Shown: positions 18,222 through 27,703, numbered from the stretch's first letter. The stretch: 64,000 nt of DNA from Nocardia elegans NBRC 108235 (GCF_001612845.1 NZ_BDBF01000005.1:1-64000), one strand, 5' to 3'. Numbers and translations are program-made. The notes: generated from the sequence alone by a model not told the origin.

Positions 18222-21200
18222 ATGAATCCACAGACGGGCAAGGTCCGCAGCGACGACGATCCCGCGGCGGACTCGGAGGCAGCCGCGGGGGCGAATACCC
18301 AGCGCTACCAACCGATTCGCATCGCCGACGAACTCGAGGCGATGGGGCTGTTCGATGCTCAGGAGATCGGGCGCGGCGGTTTCGGGGTGGTCTATCGCTG
18401 TGCGCAGCGGGCGCTGGATCGCGTGGTGGCGGTCAAGGTGCTGTCCTCGGAGATCGACGAGGAGAGCCGGGAGCGGTTCCTGCGCGAGGAACACGCCATG
18501 GGCCGGCTGTCGGGCCATCCGAATATCGTCGACGTCCTGCAGGTCGACGTCACGCCCAGCGGCCTGCCGTTCATCGTCATGCCGTTCGCCGCGCACGGCT
18601 CGCTGGAACAGCTGATCCGCGATCACGGCCCGCTGAGCTGGTCGGATTCGCTGCGGGTCGGTGTGAAACTCGCGGGTGCGATCGAGAGCGCACATCGCGT
18701 GCACGTCCTGCATCGCGATGTGAAACCGGCGAACGTGCTGCTGAGCCGCTACGGCGAACCACAGCTCACAGATTTCGGCATCGCGCGCATTCCGGGTGGT
18801 TTCCAGACCTCGACCAGCATGATCACGGGATCACCGGCCTTCACCGCACCCGAGGTGCTCAAGGGTGAGGAACCGACCGTTAGGTCGGATGTGTACGGTT
18901 TGGGCGCAACCCTGTTCGCGCTGCTGACCGGGCACGCCGCCTTCGAACGACGCTCCGGTGAGCGCGTGGTCGCCCAATTCCTGCGGATCACGACCCAGCC
19001 GGTCCCCGATCTGCGCGAACAGGACATTCCACCCGATGTGGCGGGCGTGATCGAACAGGCCATGGCCCAGGATCCGGCCGATCGCCCGGCCTCCGCCCTG
19101 GAGTTCGGGCAGGAGATGCGCGCGGTGCAGATCGCGCACGGCGAATCGGCCGACGAGATGGCTCTGCTCGACGGCGAAACGACCGACGGCCGCACCGCCG
19201 CCACCGAGGCGCCGCCCCACCCGATCACCTCGCGCCGCAGCCGCGCGGTCCTGGGCCTGCCCGCGCTGCGCGCTCCGGGGTCACCCGCCCTCGCTCCGCC
19301 CGCGACGCTACCGCCCACGGCCGCAACGAAATTCCGGCCGCCGACCCCGGCCCGCGAGCCGATTCCCCGGCCGCGGCTGCTCGATATCCTGCGCACCGGT
19401 GGCCGCCGCCGGCTCGCCGTGATCCATGGACCGGCGGGCTTCGGAAAAAGTACGATCGCCGCCCAGTGGCGTTCCGAACTCACCGCCGACGGCATCGCGG
19501 TGGCGTGGATCGGGATCGACCACGACGACGACAACGAGGTGTGGCTGCTGGCCCATCTGATCCAGGCCATCCGGCGAGTGGCGCCGGATATCGGTTCCGG
19601 GCTGGCGGAGGTGCTCGAGGAGCGCCCCGCGGAGGCGGTGCCCTATGCGATCTCCACCCTGATCGACGAGATCCACAGCGGCGGGCAGGTCGTCGTGGTG
19701 GTGGTGGAGAACTGGGATCGGGTCACCGACGAGGGTGCGCACCGGGTGATGGATGCGTTGCTGGAGAACGGATGTCACCATCTGCGCTTCGTGATCACCA
19801 CCCGCGAGCAGTCAGGCCTGCCGCTGAGCCGGATGCGGGTGTGCGACGAGCTGGTCGAGATCGGCAGCCACGAACTGCGGCTGACTCTCGCCGAGACCCG
19901 GCAGATCTTGCTGGAGCGCAACAAGTTTCCGCTCACCGACGAACAGGTCGAACAGATCCACGCCGCCACCGACGGGTGGCCGGCGGCGATCCAGCTGGTC
20001 AGCTTGTCGCTGCGCGGGGCCACCACGGGCGCGCCCGTGGATCCGGCGCAGCTGATCGCCCATCTGTCCGGCGGAAACCACGCCATCCGGGAGTATCTGG
20101 CCGAGAACGTGCTGGCGGGGCTCGAGCCGCGCATGCTCGAATTCCTGATGTCGATCTCGGTCGCGGAGAAGCTCAACGGTGGGCTGGCCGCGGCCCTCAG
20201 CGGTGAACCAGATGCCGAGCAACTGCTGGAACAGGCGCAACAGCGCGAGCTGTTCGTCACCCGCGTCGAACACGACCCGGGCTGGTTCCGGATCCAGCCG
20301 CTGTTCGCCGAGCAGTTGCGTGCCCGGCTCGACCGGGTTCATCCCGGCAAATTGAAATCGTTGCACCGCAAGGCATCTCGCTGGTACGCCGAACATCAGC
20401 AATTACGCAAGTCGGTCGATCACGCCCTGGCCGCCACCGATCTGAAGATGGCGGTGGATCTGGTCGAGAACGGCGGCATGGACCTGATCGACACCTCGCG
20501 CCTGGCGACCCTGCTCGGCACGGTGTCGAAACTGCCTGTGCAGCAGGTGACTTCGCGGTCGAAGCTGCTGATGACACTGGCGCGCGCCAATATCAATCTG
20601 CAACAGTCCGGAGCGGCCCGCACAGCGCTGGGACGGCTGTCGAATATGCTCGCCCGCAGTTCGCCCTCCGATGCCGATGCCACCCGGCAGCGCTGTGAGG
20701 CCGCGGTGCTGTCGGCCGCCGACCTGGTGGCCCGCGACCGCACCGACGGTGTGCTCGAGAAGGTGCTGCCGTGTCTGGAGGAGCCCGACGAGCTGCCGCC
20801 GTGGACGGTGTCCACCGCCGCGAATCTGGTGTCGTTCGTGCGGCTGTGCGACTTCGATTTCGACGGCGCGCTGGCCATCCAGGACTGGGCCGCGCCCTAT
20901 CACAGCAGGTCCAAGGATCCGCTAGGGGTGGTGCTGGGTCTGCTCAATACCGGCGCGGTGGCCTACGAGAAGCTCGATATCGACACCGCTACACGGTGTT
21001 TCGAGAAGGCCTGGCAGATCGGCCGGGAGCGCTCGGGGCCGCGTTCGCATGCCGTGCGGGTGGCGGCGGCGTTACTGGGGGAGCTGAGGTATCGGCGCGG
21101 TGATCTGGAGGCTGCGGATCGGCTGCTCGAGCAGAGCCACCAGTTGCCGGCGCGGATCGGTGCGGTGGATTTCATGATCACCACGTTCGTGGTCGGTGCG

Positions 21201-21806
21201 CGGGTCAAAGCGGTGCTCGGCGATACCGAAACCGCGCGAGCCCGGCTCGACGAGGGGGCGCGGATGGCGGCCGAACGCAAACTTCCGCGCATGGCCGCCC
21301 ATATCCGGGCGGAACGGCTGCGATTGGGCCTCGTCGAGCCGCCCGCGGGGCCGGAGCCGCCCGCCCCGGTGCTGCGCCAGTCCGCCGGTACGGTCGCCCT
21401 CACCGCGGAGGCCGAGGAGGTCGCGGCCGTGCGCGTGCTGCTGGCCCGGCACTATCGCGGTCTGGATGGGGCGAACGTGGCGGCCGAGGGCCTCGAATCG
21501 GCGGTGAAACGGGCGCGCGCGCTCTACGGCCGGATGGTCGAACAGAACCGTCCCCGTGCGGAATTGGATGCCGCGCTACTGCTGGTCGAATGCCTGTCGG
21601 TCGCCGGCTGGAACGGTGAGGCGATCACCTCACTGCTGCCGGCGCTGGACCGCTGTGCCCGATTGGGCTGGACCAGACCACTTCTCGACGCCGGCCCGGA
21701 ATTGAGCTATCTGCTGCATTCACTGCGTGACGACATGCTGCTCGCCGGTGAGGGCACCGGATCGTTCGATATTCCGCGGCCGTTCCTGAACGCACTGCTG
21801 CGCTGA
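18222..21806 (+). CDS. PknK-like Ser/Thr protein kinase fused to a STAND/MalT-type ATPase
   Basis: This 1194-residue protein has an N-terminal Hanks kinase: GRGGFGVVY at 50-58, catalytic K72, HRDVKPAN with D166, DFG at 184-186. After a linker comes a STAND ATPase with Walker A GPAGFGKST near 404-412 and a Walker-B-like VVVVVENWD. A C-terminal helical TPR/MalT-like repeat region ends at FLNALLR. This matches M. tuberculosis PknK (about 1110 residues). No C-terminal LuxR helix-turn-helix is seen, so it probably signals by phosphorylation, with the repeat region sensing a ligand or partner. No kinase transmembrane helix is present, so it is cytosolic. It stands alone between two strong terminators. 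Confidence 0.9.
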   Translation: MNPQTGKVRSDDDPAADSEAAAGANTQRYQPIRIADELEAMGLFDAQEIGRGGFGVVYRCAQRALDRVVAVKVLSSEIDEESRERFLREEHAMGRLSGHPNIVDVLQVDVTPSGLPFIVMPFAAHGSLEQLIRDHGPLSWSDSLRVGVKLAGAIESAHRVHVLHRDVKPANVLLSRYGEPQLTDFGIARIPGGFQTSTSMITGSPAFTAPEVLKGEEPTVRSDVYGLGATLFALLTGHAAFERRSGERVVAQFLRITTQPVPDLREQDIPPDVAGVIEQAMAQDPADRPASALEFGQEMRAVQIAHGESADEMALLDGETTDGRTAATEAPPHPITSRRSRAVLGLPALRAPGSPALAPPATLPPTAATKFRPPTPAREPIPRPRLLDILRTGGRRRLAVIHGPAGFGKSTIAAQWRSELTADGIAVAWIGIDHDDDNEVWLLAHLIQAIRRVAPDIGSGLAEVLEERPAEAVPYAISTLIDEIHSGGQVVVVVVENWDRVTDEGAHRVMDALLENGCHHLRFVITTREQSGLPLSRMRVCDELVEIGSHELRLTLAETRQILLERNKFPLTDEQVEQIHAATDGWPAAIQLVSLSLRGATTGAPVDPAQLIAHLSGGNHAIREYLAENVLAGLEPRMLEFLMSISVAEKLNGGLAAALSGEPDAEQLLEQAQQRELFVTRVEHDPGWFRIQPLFAEQLRARLDRVHPGKLKSLHRKASRWYAEHQQLRKSVDHALAATDLKMAVDLVENGGMDLIDTSRLATLLGTVSKLPVQQVTSRSKLLMTLARANINLQQSGAARTALGRLSNMLARSSPSDADATRQRCEAAVLSAADLVARDRTDGVLEKVLPCLEEPDELPPWTVSTAANLVSFVRLCDFDFDGALAIQDWAAPYHSRSKDPLGVVLGLLNTGAVAYEKLDIDTATRCFEKAWQIGRERSGPRSHAVRVAAALLGELRYRRGDLEAADRLLEQSHQLPARIGAVDFMITTFVVGARVKAVLGDTETARARLDEGARMAAERKLPRMAAHIRAERLRLGLVEPPAGPEPPAPVLRQSAGTVALTAEAEEVAAVRVLLARHYRGLDGANVAAEGLESAVKRARALYGRMVEQNRPRAELDAALLLVECLSVAGWNGEAITSLLPALDRCARLGWTRPLLDAGPELSYLLHSLRDDMLLAGEGTGSFDIPRPFLNALLR

Positions 21807-21810
21807 GAAC

Positions 21811-21852
21811 GCCGGCGGGCCGGATTCGTCACCACGAATCCGGCCCGCCGGC
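21811..21852. terminator. Bidirectional terminator (19-bp perfect stem)
   Basis: The arm at 21811-21829 (GCCGGCGGGCCGGATTCGT) and its exact reverse complement at 21834-21852 flank a 4-base loop. It separates the convergent kinase and methyltransferase genes. Confidence 0.9.
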
Positions 21853-21870
21853 AACATATTTCGTGCCGGA

Positions 21871-23190
21871 TCAGGCGTTCCACCAGGGGCGCAGCGGCAC
21901 GTCCCAGGTCTGCTTGTCGCCGAGCTTCATCCCGAGCACCTGGTGCAGCTGCACCACGTTGCGCTCGAAGCCCAGCTGGGAGCCCGCCATGTACAGGCCC
22001 CACACCTTGGCGGTGCCCTCACCGACCTCCGCGACGCACTCGTCCCAGTTCGCGACCAGGTTCTTGCACCATTCGTGCAGGGTCAGCGCGTAGTGCGGGC
22101 GCAGATTCTCCTCGTGCACCACCTCGAGCCCGATGTTCTGGATATCGGTGATGATGCGGCCCGAACCGATCAACTCGCCGTCCGGGAAGACGTAGCGGTC
22201 GATGAAGTCGCCGGCCTTCGTCGTGCGGGTGTTGTCGGGGCGGGTGATGCAGTGGTTCAGGAACAGGCCGCCGTCGCGCAGCTTGCTCTTGATGAAGCCG
22301 AAATAGCTCGGGTAGTTCTGCACCCCGATGTGCTCGGTGAGGCCGATCGACGACAGCGCGTCGAAACCGGTTTCGCTGATATCGCGGTAATCGCTGTGGC
22401 GGACCTCGGCCAGGTCCTGCAGACCCTCCTCGGCGATCTTGGCCTGCGCCCACTCGGCCTGTTCCTTGGACAGGGTGGCGCCGATGACCTTGACGCCGCG
22501 CCGGGCCGCGTAGCGGACCATGCCACCCCAGCCGCAGCCGATATCGAGGAGTCGATCGCCCTCCTTCAACCGCAGCTTCTCGAAGACCAGGCGGTACTTG
22601 TTCTCCTGGGCCTCTTCGAGAGTCTGGTTCTCATCGGCGTAGCAGGCGCAGGTGTAGGTCATCGAGGGGCCGAGGACCATCTCGTAGAACCGGTTCGACA
22701 CGTCGTAGTGATGGTGGATCACCTCGGCGTCGCGGTTCTTCGAATGCCGCAGGCCCTCGAGCGCGATGCGCCGCCAGCGCGGCAGCGTCTCCTGCGGCGG
22801 CGGCGCGATCGGCTTCAGGGCATCCCAGCCCAGCGAGCGCGCGATGGTGACCAGTGCCAGCGCCGACGGGCGCCGGAACTTCAGGTCGGTCATCGCCTTC
22901 AGGATGTCGTACGGGTCGCCCGGGTGGACGCCGTCGACCGCCATATCGCCGGAGATGTAGGCCCGCGCCATGCCGAGATCGCCCGGTGCGGTAGCGATGT
23001 AGTTGATACCGCGCGGGGTCGTGATCTCGAGGCTGAACTTCGAATCGTCGGGTCCGGTGCTGCTGCCGTCGTAGGCGGAGAACCGGATCGGGACGCCGCC
23101 GTCGACGAGCGTCTCGAAGATTTCGGCAATGCTGAGTTTCGTTCCCAGCTCCGAGAACGGGGGCAGCTGGGAATCCTTGAATGTCGTCAC
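21871..23190 (-). CDS. CFA-synthase-type SAM methyltransferase acting on lipids (Rv3720-like)
   Basis: The 439-residue protein belongs to the cyclopropane-fatty-acid synthase family. The core has HHYDVSNRFYEMVLGPSMTYTCACY, motif I DRLLDIGCGWGGMVRYAA, GATLSKEQAEWA, and the substrate-site EHIGVQNY. Members transfer a methyl(ene) from SAM to unsaturated acyl chains of phospholipids. The GTG start overlaps the TGA of the FAD gene upstream (GTGA), so the two are coupled. Position and partners match M. tuberculosis Rv3720-Rv3719. The related BfaB/UfaA1 (Rv0447c), which makes tuberculostearic acid, is a different paralogue. The exact product here is undetermined. Confidence 0.85.
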   Translation of the reverse strand: MTTFKDSQLPPFSELGTKLSIAEIFETLVDGGVPIRFSAYDGSSTGPDDSKFSLEITTPRGINYIATAPGDLGMARAYISGDMAVDGVHPGDPYDILKAMTDLKFRRPSALALVTIARSLGWDALKPIAPPPQETLPRWRRIALEGLRHSKNRDAEVIHHHYDVSNRFYEMVLGPSMTYTCACYADENQTLEEAQENKYRLVFEKLRLKEGDRLLDIGCGWGGMVRYAARRGVKVIGATLSKEQAEWAQAKIAEEGLQDLAEVRHSDYRDISETGFDALSSIGLTEHIGVQNYPSYFGFIKSKLRDGGLFLNHCITRPDNTRTTKAGDFIDRYVFPDGELIGSGRIITDIQNIGLEVVHEENLRPHYALTLHEWCKNLVANWDECVAEVGEGTAKVWGLYMAGSQLGFERNVVQLHQVLGMKLGDKQTWDVPLRPWWNA

Positions 23191-24638
23191 TTGCGTTGCA
23201 CCGCCTTCGAATACAAATCCAGCAAACGATGATCGGGGTCGTATCGTTTCTTCAGATTCGCGTAGTGATCGCCTCCGTAGAGGCGCGCGAAATCGTCTTC
23301 TGCGTAGTAGGAATCCGAGTAGAGGGACTTGTGGCCGTCCAGGCGGGCGACCTCGTCCTCGATCGCGCGATTGGCCGCACCCTCGATCTGCCCGGGCTGC
23401 TTCGGCACCGCCGACCAGAAACCGACATTGACGTAGGTGCGATCCGGTTCCAGCGGATACAGGGGCCACGGACGCGACGGGTCCGCGGGTTTTCCCGGCA
23501 CTTCCGCACTGTCGCGCAGCCGGAGCGGGCACAGCCACAGCGGTTCGATCGGAATTTCGCGCAGGAACCAGTGCAGGAATTCGGCGGTGCGCTCGATCGG
23601 CACCTCGATATCCTGCACCACGCGCTCCTGCGGCGGATTTCCCTTGCGCGCCTGGAGCCTGTCGCCGATATCGTATTTGTGATCGAGCGCGATCAGCTTC
23701 CAATAGAAGCTCGAACGGCGGTACCGCTTCGGCCAGAACCGGCGGATCTTCGGATTCTGGGTGCCGAATGCCCGTGAGCACCAGAACCAGTCGGTGTCCC
23801 AGCGCCACAGATAGTCGTGGATGGTCAGCCGGTCGCGTTTGGGCTCGGCGCTGTCGTGCCGCAGGGACTGGTAGTAGATATCCATCCCGGTGTAGTCGCT
23901 GACCGGGCCGGGTTCGTCGGTCTGGCGGCCCAGGACGAGATAGCTTTCCTCGGCGGTGAATACCGCGCCGTCGAGATAGTCGACCCGCTCGCCGTCGTAG
24001 CTCCGGTCGGTGACGATCCGCGCCATCACGGCTTCGAGTTCGCGCAGATCGTGGAAACGGACGTGGCGCAGTGCCACATACGGCTGCACCGATTCCAGCT
24101 CGATCTTCAGGCGCGTCGAATAACCCAGCGTGCCATAGGAATTCGGGAACCCGCGGAAAAGGTCGGCGTATTCGCCGTCCGGGGTGGCGGTGATGATCTC
24201 GCCCGCACCGGTCAGCACATCGATCTCGAGTACGGATTCGTGTGGCAGACCATTGCGGAAGGACGTCGATTCGATTCCCAGGCCGGTGACCGCGCCACCC
24301 AGCGTGATCGTCTTCAACTGCGGAACCACGAAGGGCGCCAGGCCGTACGGCAGGGTGGCGGCGACCAGATCCTCATAGGTGGTCATGCCGGCCACATCGG
24401 CGGTCTTCGCCTGGGGGTCGACAGCGATCACCCGGTTCAGACCCGAAACATCCAGTCCGGGTGCGGGGTTCTTCGCCCGGGCGCGAAACAAGTTCGACGT
24501 CTTTTTCGCCAACCGCACGTTGGCATCCGAAGGAATCGCACGATAGCTGGCGAGCAGACGCTCGACACCTTCTCGGTGCGCGGCAAAACCTGATTCGCGT
24601 GCGGCCGGCGCGCGGCCGGCCTTCCCCAACAGACTCAC
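23187..24638 (-). CDS. FAD-binding oxidoreductase paired with the CFA-type methyltransferase (Rv3719-like)
   Basis: This 483-residue protein has an N-terminal PCMH-type FAD-binding domain (NRVIAVDPQAKTADVAGMTTYEDLV, QLKTITLGGAVTGLGIESTS, NGLPHESVLEIDVLTGAGE) and a long C-terminal substrate domain. In the related BfaA/BfaB system a flavoprotein reduces the 10-methylene group made by the methyltransferase, so a similar two-step acyl modification is the best inference. The GTG at 24638 is preferred to 24644 because AGGGAG at 24645-24650 is then 6 bp away. It overlaps the next gene by 4 bp. Confidence 0.82.
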   Translation of the reverse strand: MSLLGKAGRAPAARESGFAAHREGVERLLASYRAIPSDANVRLAKKTSNLFRARAKNPAPGLDVSGLNRVIAVDPQAKTADVAGMTTYEDLVAATLPYGLAPFVVPQLKTITLGGAVTGLGIESTSFRNGLPHESVLEIDVLTGAGEIITATPDGEYADLFRGFPNSYGTLGYSTRLKIELESVQPYVALRHVRFHDLRELEAVMARIVTDRSYDGERVDYLDGAVFTAEESYLVLGRQTDEPGPVSDYTGMDIYYQSLRHDSAEPKRDRLTIHDYLWRWDTDWFWCSRAFGTQNPKIRRFWPKRYRRSSFYWKLIALDHKYDIGDRLQARKGNPPQERVVQDIEVPIERTAEFLHWFLREIPIEPLWLCPLRLRDSAEVPGKPADPSRPWPLYPLEPDRTYVNVGFWSAVPKQPGQIEGAANRAIEDEVARLDGHKSLYSDSYYAEDDFARLYGGDHYANLKKRYDPDHRLLDLYSKAVQRK

Positions 24639-25098
24639 TGCCACTCCCTGACGCTATCGCTCCCGGTTTCCCCCGGCCACCGCGAGGGTACCTATGGGCG
24701 CGATTCTTCACGCATATGTTGCATTGCGTTCGATCACGGGCCCGGTTTCCACTCCTGGGTCATCCGCCCAGCTCGCGGACATATTTCCGGGCGGAATCGT
24801 ACCGCCGTACGCTGCCTGCGGGCTTGTGACGAACCAGGCGAAATTTCTCGCCGATCCCGGAACGGGCGTTCCGGTTCCGGGTCGAGGGCTGCCGCCGAAA
24901 ACCTGCGATCGATGGTCCGGCGCGCCGTATCCGAGCGTCGACAGTCGCAGACCGTGCGAGGCGTCGATGCCCGATCGCTGTCGCGCCGCCGGGAGTTCCG
25001 GGCGGTGCGGGATGCCGGGCAGTGTGATGCCGCGGATAGAGCTCGGTGCGGTGGGCAGAGCGCGACGCGACGGATGGGCGACATGCGCCGGAAGGAAC
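24639..25098. other. Intergenic region upstream of the lipid-modification pair
   Basis: About 460 bp hold no supported gene. On the minus strand this is the promoter region of the FAD oxidoreductase and the 3' region of the membrane protein at 25099. Open frames crossing it have no coding character. Confidence 0.4.
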
Positions 25099-25827
25099 TC
25101 AGCGCGTCGGATAGCCGGGACGGGCCCCGTCCGGGGCAGTCGGCGGATAACCGGGCGGCCCCGGCGGGTAGCTCGGTGCCGGCCCGCTCGGCGCGAAATG
25201 TGGTGCGGCAGAGGGATACTGCGCGTGACCCGACGGTCCCGGGTGGGCTGGATAGCCCGGCGACGGTGGCGGGTAGCCGGTTCCGGCGGGCGCGTAACCG
25301 GGCGCGGGGTACCCGCCCGCACCGGACGGATAGCCGGGAGCGAGGTGGCCGGCCGCGGGATTCGCGGGCGGATGGCCTCCGTTCGCCACGCCCGGATATG
25401 CGGGCGCGCCGGGCGGGTTGGCGTGCGTCGCCGGATAGGCGGGACTTGCGGGTGGGTAGGCGGCCGGATTCGCGACCACCTGCATACCGGTCTTCGCACC
25501 CGAGCCGCCCGAGCGGCGCAGCTCTCCGACCAGGAACGCGCCACCGCCGACGATCATCAACACGCCGAAGCCGAGCAGCAGCCACCCGGTGCGGGTGTTG
25601 TCCGATGCCTGTTCGTCCATCGAGCGGGTGGTGCGGTGACCGTGCTTGTCGACCTGGACGCACTGGTCCCCCGACCGCATGGTTTCACCCCCGCAGTCGA
25701 CCTTGCCGTGGCTGTTCAGCATCGTGACGGCGCCGACGATCATGACGACGCCGACGACCATCGCGCCGATCCACTTGAGCACATTCTTGACACGGCGCGC
25801 GCCGATCGCGGCGTTCGACAACCTCAT
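25099..25827 (-). CDS. Two-helix membrane protein with a long Pro/Gly/Ala/Tyr-rich tail
   Basis: The 242-residue protein has a first membrane helix at about 17-37 (WIGAMVVGVVMIVGAVTML), a loop of about 40 residues with two cysteines (KVDCGGETM and DQCVQVDKHGHRTTRSMDEQ) and a second helix at about 80-100 (WLLLGFGVLMIVGGGAFLVG). The second half is low-complexity, rich in PGY and PAYP motifs. The loop with two Cys is probably external and disulfide-bonded. I do not recognise the family. Similar tails occur on the zinc peptidases at 3-5.5 kb. Confidence 0.65.
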   Translation of the reverse strand: MRLSNAAIGARRVKNVLKWIGAMVVGVVMIVGAVTMLNSHGKVDCGGETMRSGDQCVQVDKHGHRTTRSMDEQASDNTRTGWLLLGFGVLMIVGGGAFLVGELRRSGGSGAKTGMQVVANPAAYPPASPAYPATHANPPGAPAYPGVANGGHPPANPAAGHLAPGYPSGAGGYPAPGYAPAGTGYPPPSPGYPAHPGPSGHAQYPSAAPHFAPSGPAPSYPPGPPGYPPTAPDGARPGYPTR

Positions 25828-25959
25828 CCCCCCGGGCGTAGCTGCGGGCAGAGCGAAACCGCGTCTGCCGGTCCGGAACTGCGCCGGACGCGGCGTAGCA
25901 TAGCCCCGCAGAACGGCCCGAATAAACCCGAACGACCCCGGATCGACTAGGAGCTCATT

Positions 25960-26394
25960 GTGGGACAGGTCAGTGCATCCAGCTCGACCGTCGTCGCTGC
26001 GGAACCGCAGCGTGCGCTGGAAGCGATCGCGGACTATCAGGATGTGCGGCCCCGCATCCTGTCTTCGCACTACCACGACTACAAGGTGCTCGAAGGCGGA
26101 AAGGGCGCCGGAACCGTCGCCGAATGGACGCTGCAGGCGACGCAGAAGCGCTCCCGCAACGTCCACGCGGTCGTCTCGGTCTCCGATTCGATGGTGACCG
26201 AACGGGATTCGAATTCCACGATGGTCACCACCTGGACCGTCACTCCCTCGGGTGAGGGTTCGCTGGTGACGGTCCGCACCAGCTGGAAGGGTGCGGGCGG
26301 GGTGGCCGGCTTCTTCGAGGGCATCTTCGCCCCGCTCGGCCTGAAGAAGATCCAGGCCGAGGTTCTGGAAAACCTGAAGCGCGAGTTGAGCTGA
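25960..26394 (+). CDS. SRPBCC (START-like) domain protein, Rv3718c-like
   Basis: This 144-residue single-domain protein has a helix-grip fold pattern: VVAAEPQRALEAIADYQDVRPRIL at the start, a beta-rich middle (GTVAEWTLQATQK ... TTWTVTPSGEGSLVTVRT) and a long C-terminal helix (LKKIQAEVLENLKREL). Such domains bind hydrophobic ligands in a cavity. M. tuberculosis has an SRPBCC protein (Rv3718c) next to Rv3719-Rv3720, so it may serve the neighbouring lipid pathway. The GTG at 25960 has AGGAG 6 bp upstream. Confidence 0.8.
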   Translation: MGQVSASSSTVVAAEPQRALEAIADYQDVRPRILSSHYHDYKVLEGGKGAGTVAEWTLQATQKRSRNVHAVVSVSDSMVTERDSNSTMVTTWTVTPSGEGSLVTVRTSWKGAGGVAGFFEGIFAPLGLKKIQAEVLENLKRELS

Positions 26395-26432
26395 GTTTTT
26401 TTGCCTCCGCTTCGCTCCGGCGGGTGTGCACC

Positions 26433-26467
26433 GACCCGGGTGACCGCTTTGTTCGGTCGCCCGGGTC
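26433..26467. terminator. Terminator between convergent SRPBCC and VOC genes
   Basis: GACCCGGGTGACCG (26433-26446) and CGGTCGCCCGGGTC (26454-26467) form a 14-bp stem with one G-T type mismatch and a 7-base loop. The right arm touches the stop codon of the VOC gene. Confidence 0.75.
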
Positions 26468-26819
26468 AGTGCTGGTGGGCGATATCGAACAGGTTGCCCT
26501 CGGGGTCGGCGAGGGTGACCCACTGCACGCCGTATTCGTCGAAGTCGCCGATGTGTTTCGCGCCCAGCGAGACCGCCCGCTCGATCTGAGCGCGCCAGTC
26601 CGGTGCGCTCAGATCCAGGTGGACCACGTTCTTCCCCGGGGTCTTGTCGGGGACCTGGATGAACATCAGCCCCGGGCCGCGGTCGTCACCGCGGCCGATC
26701 GAGGCGAAATACTCGTTGGCGTCCGCGTCCACCGGACGCTCCAGCAACTGTGCGTAGAAGTTCGCCAAGGCGGCGGCGTCACGGCAGTCGAATGTGACGG
26801 CGGCCAGACTGATCGACAT
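26466..26819 (-). CDS. VOC-family (glyoxalase/bleomycin-resistance fold) protein
   Basis: This 117-residue protein has one vicinal-oxygen-chelate domain with paired beta-alpha-beta modules: AAVTFDCRDAAALANFYAQLLERPV at the start, KNVVHLDLSAPDWRAQIERAVSLGAKHI in the middle and WVTLADPEGNLFDIAHQ at the end. The His in VVHLDL and the Glu in PEGNLF occupy usual metal-ligand positions. The reaction is unknown. It lies 62 bp downstream of the merR gene in the same direction, so it probably belongs to a MerR-controlled operon. Confidence 0.8.
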   Translation of the reverse strand: MSISLAAVTFDCRDAAALANFYAQLLERPVDADANEYFASIGRGDDRGPGLMFIQVPDKTPGKNVVHLDLSAPDWRAQIERAVSLGAKHIGDFDEYGVQWVTLADPEGNLFDIAHQH

Positions 26820-26881
26820 GAAATATCCTCTCTTCGTGGGTAATTCGTGAATATGCGGGGGAACGCGCTGCGTCGGCCCGA

Positions 26882-27703
26882 TCACGCCGGTGTGATCGGC
26901 CAGCAGACCTCGGTACGCTGCGCGGCCGGGTCCGCGCAGTCCTGCGGGCCGACCACGTAGATTTCGCGGATCGGCTCCGCCAGCGCGGTATCGTGTTCGG
27001 CCACATGCGAACCCAGCGCGCCGTAGGTGCGGTCGAAGTCGGTGAACGGTCCGGCGTGCACCGCAATCGCGAAGCGGCGCTGCGGAAATCGCCGCACCGC
27101 GACCTCGCGGCGCTGCTCGAAGGCGGCGCCCGGATCCGCTGCCAGCGGCGCGAACGCCACCACCTCGCCGATCTCGTTCTCGAAGAAGTCCGCCGAGTAC
27201 GTCGCCCCGCTCGGGCCGGCCGGGGCTATACCGGCCACGGCGAGCAGTTCGTACAACCGGGGGAAGACCGTCCCGCACCATTCGCCGATCTCCTCCCGCG
27301 CCACCAGTGCGCGAATCGTCACCGCGGCGAACTCCGGAACCAGGCGGTACTGCACGTCGATCGGCGCACCGGGGGACAGCAGCGCCCGCAGCGACGCCAC
27401 CACATCACGAGTGCGCAGCAACTCCGCCTCCATCCGCTCCAGATGCGTGGCCAGCGCGGCATCGCGGGTGGCTCGATCCGGGGCCGCGAGGACCGCGCGG
27501 ATCTGCGGCATGGGCATATCCAGGTCGCGCAGGCGCCGAATCAGATGTGCCTGTTCCACCTGCGCGGTCGAATACCGCCGATACCCCGAGCCGGGATCGA
27601 CCGATACCGGCTCGAGCAACTCGATCTCGTGGTAGTACCGCAGCGTTTTCACGCTGAGATAGGTGAGGCGGGAGAACTCGCCTATGGAGACTGTCGCGGC
27701 CAT
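26882..27703 (-). CDS. MerR-family regulator with GyrI-like effector domain (BmrR type)
   Basis: The 273-residue protein has a MerR HTH at residues 5-75 (VSIGEFSRLTYLSVKTLRYYHEIELLEP, GYRRYSTAQVEQAHLIRRLRDL), a dimerising coiled coil at about 85-125 and a C-terminal GyrI-like small-molecule domain. This is the BmrR/TipA layout of multidrug-sensing activators. Just upstream lies a typical MerR dyad in a 19-bp promoter spacer (27716-27741), reading into this gene, so it should activate its own transcription and that of the downstream VOC gene. The predicted transcript starts at or next to the ATG. Confidence 0.88.
   Translation of the reverse strand: MAATVSIGEFSRLTYLSVKTLRYYHEIELLEPVSVDPGSGYRRYSTAQVEQAHLIRRLRDLDMPMPQIRAVLAAPDRATRDAALATHLERMEAELLRTRDVVASLRALLSPGAPIDVQYRLVPEFAAVTIRALVAREEIGEWCGTVFPRLYELLAVAGIAPAGPSGATYSADFFENEIGEVVAFAPLAADPGAAFEQRREVAVRRFPQRRFAIAVHAGPFTDFDRTYGALGSHVAEHDTALAEPIREIYVVGPQDCADPAAQRTEVCWPITPA

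Noticed and set aside
21871..24638. Direct assignment of the lipid pair as tmsB/tmsA (BfaB/BfaA) for tuberculostearic acid
   Set aside because: Synteny with the dnaX-ybaB-recR block points to the Rv3720-Rv3719 paralogues instead, so no gene symbol was given.
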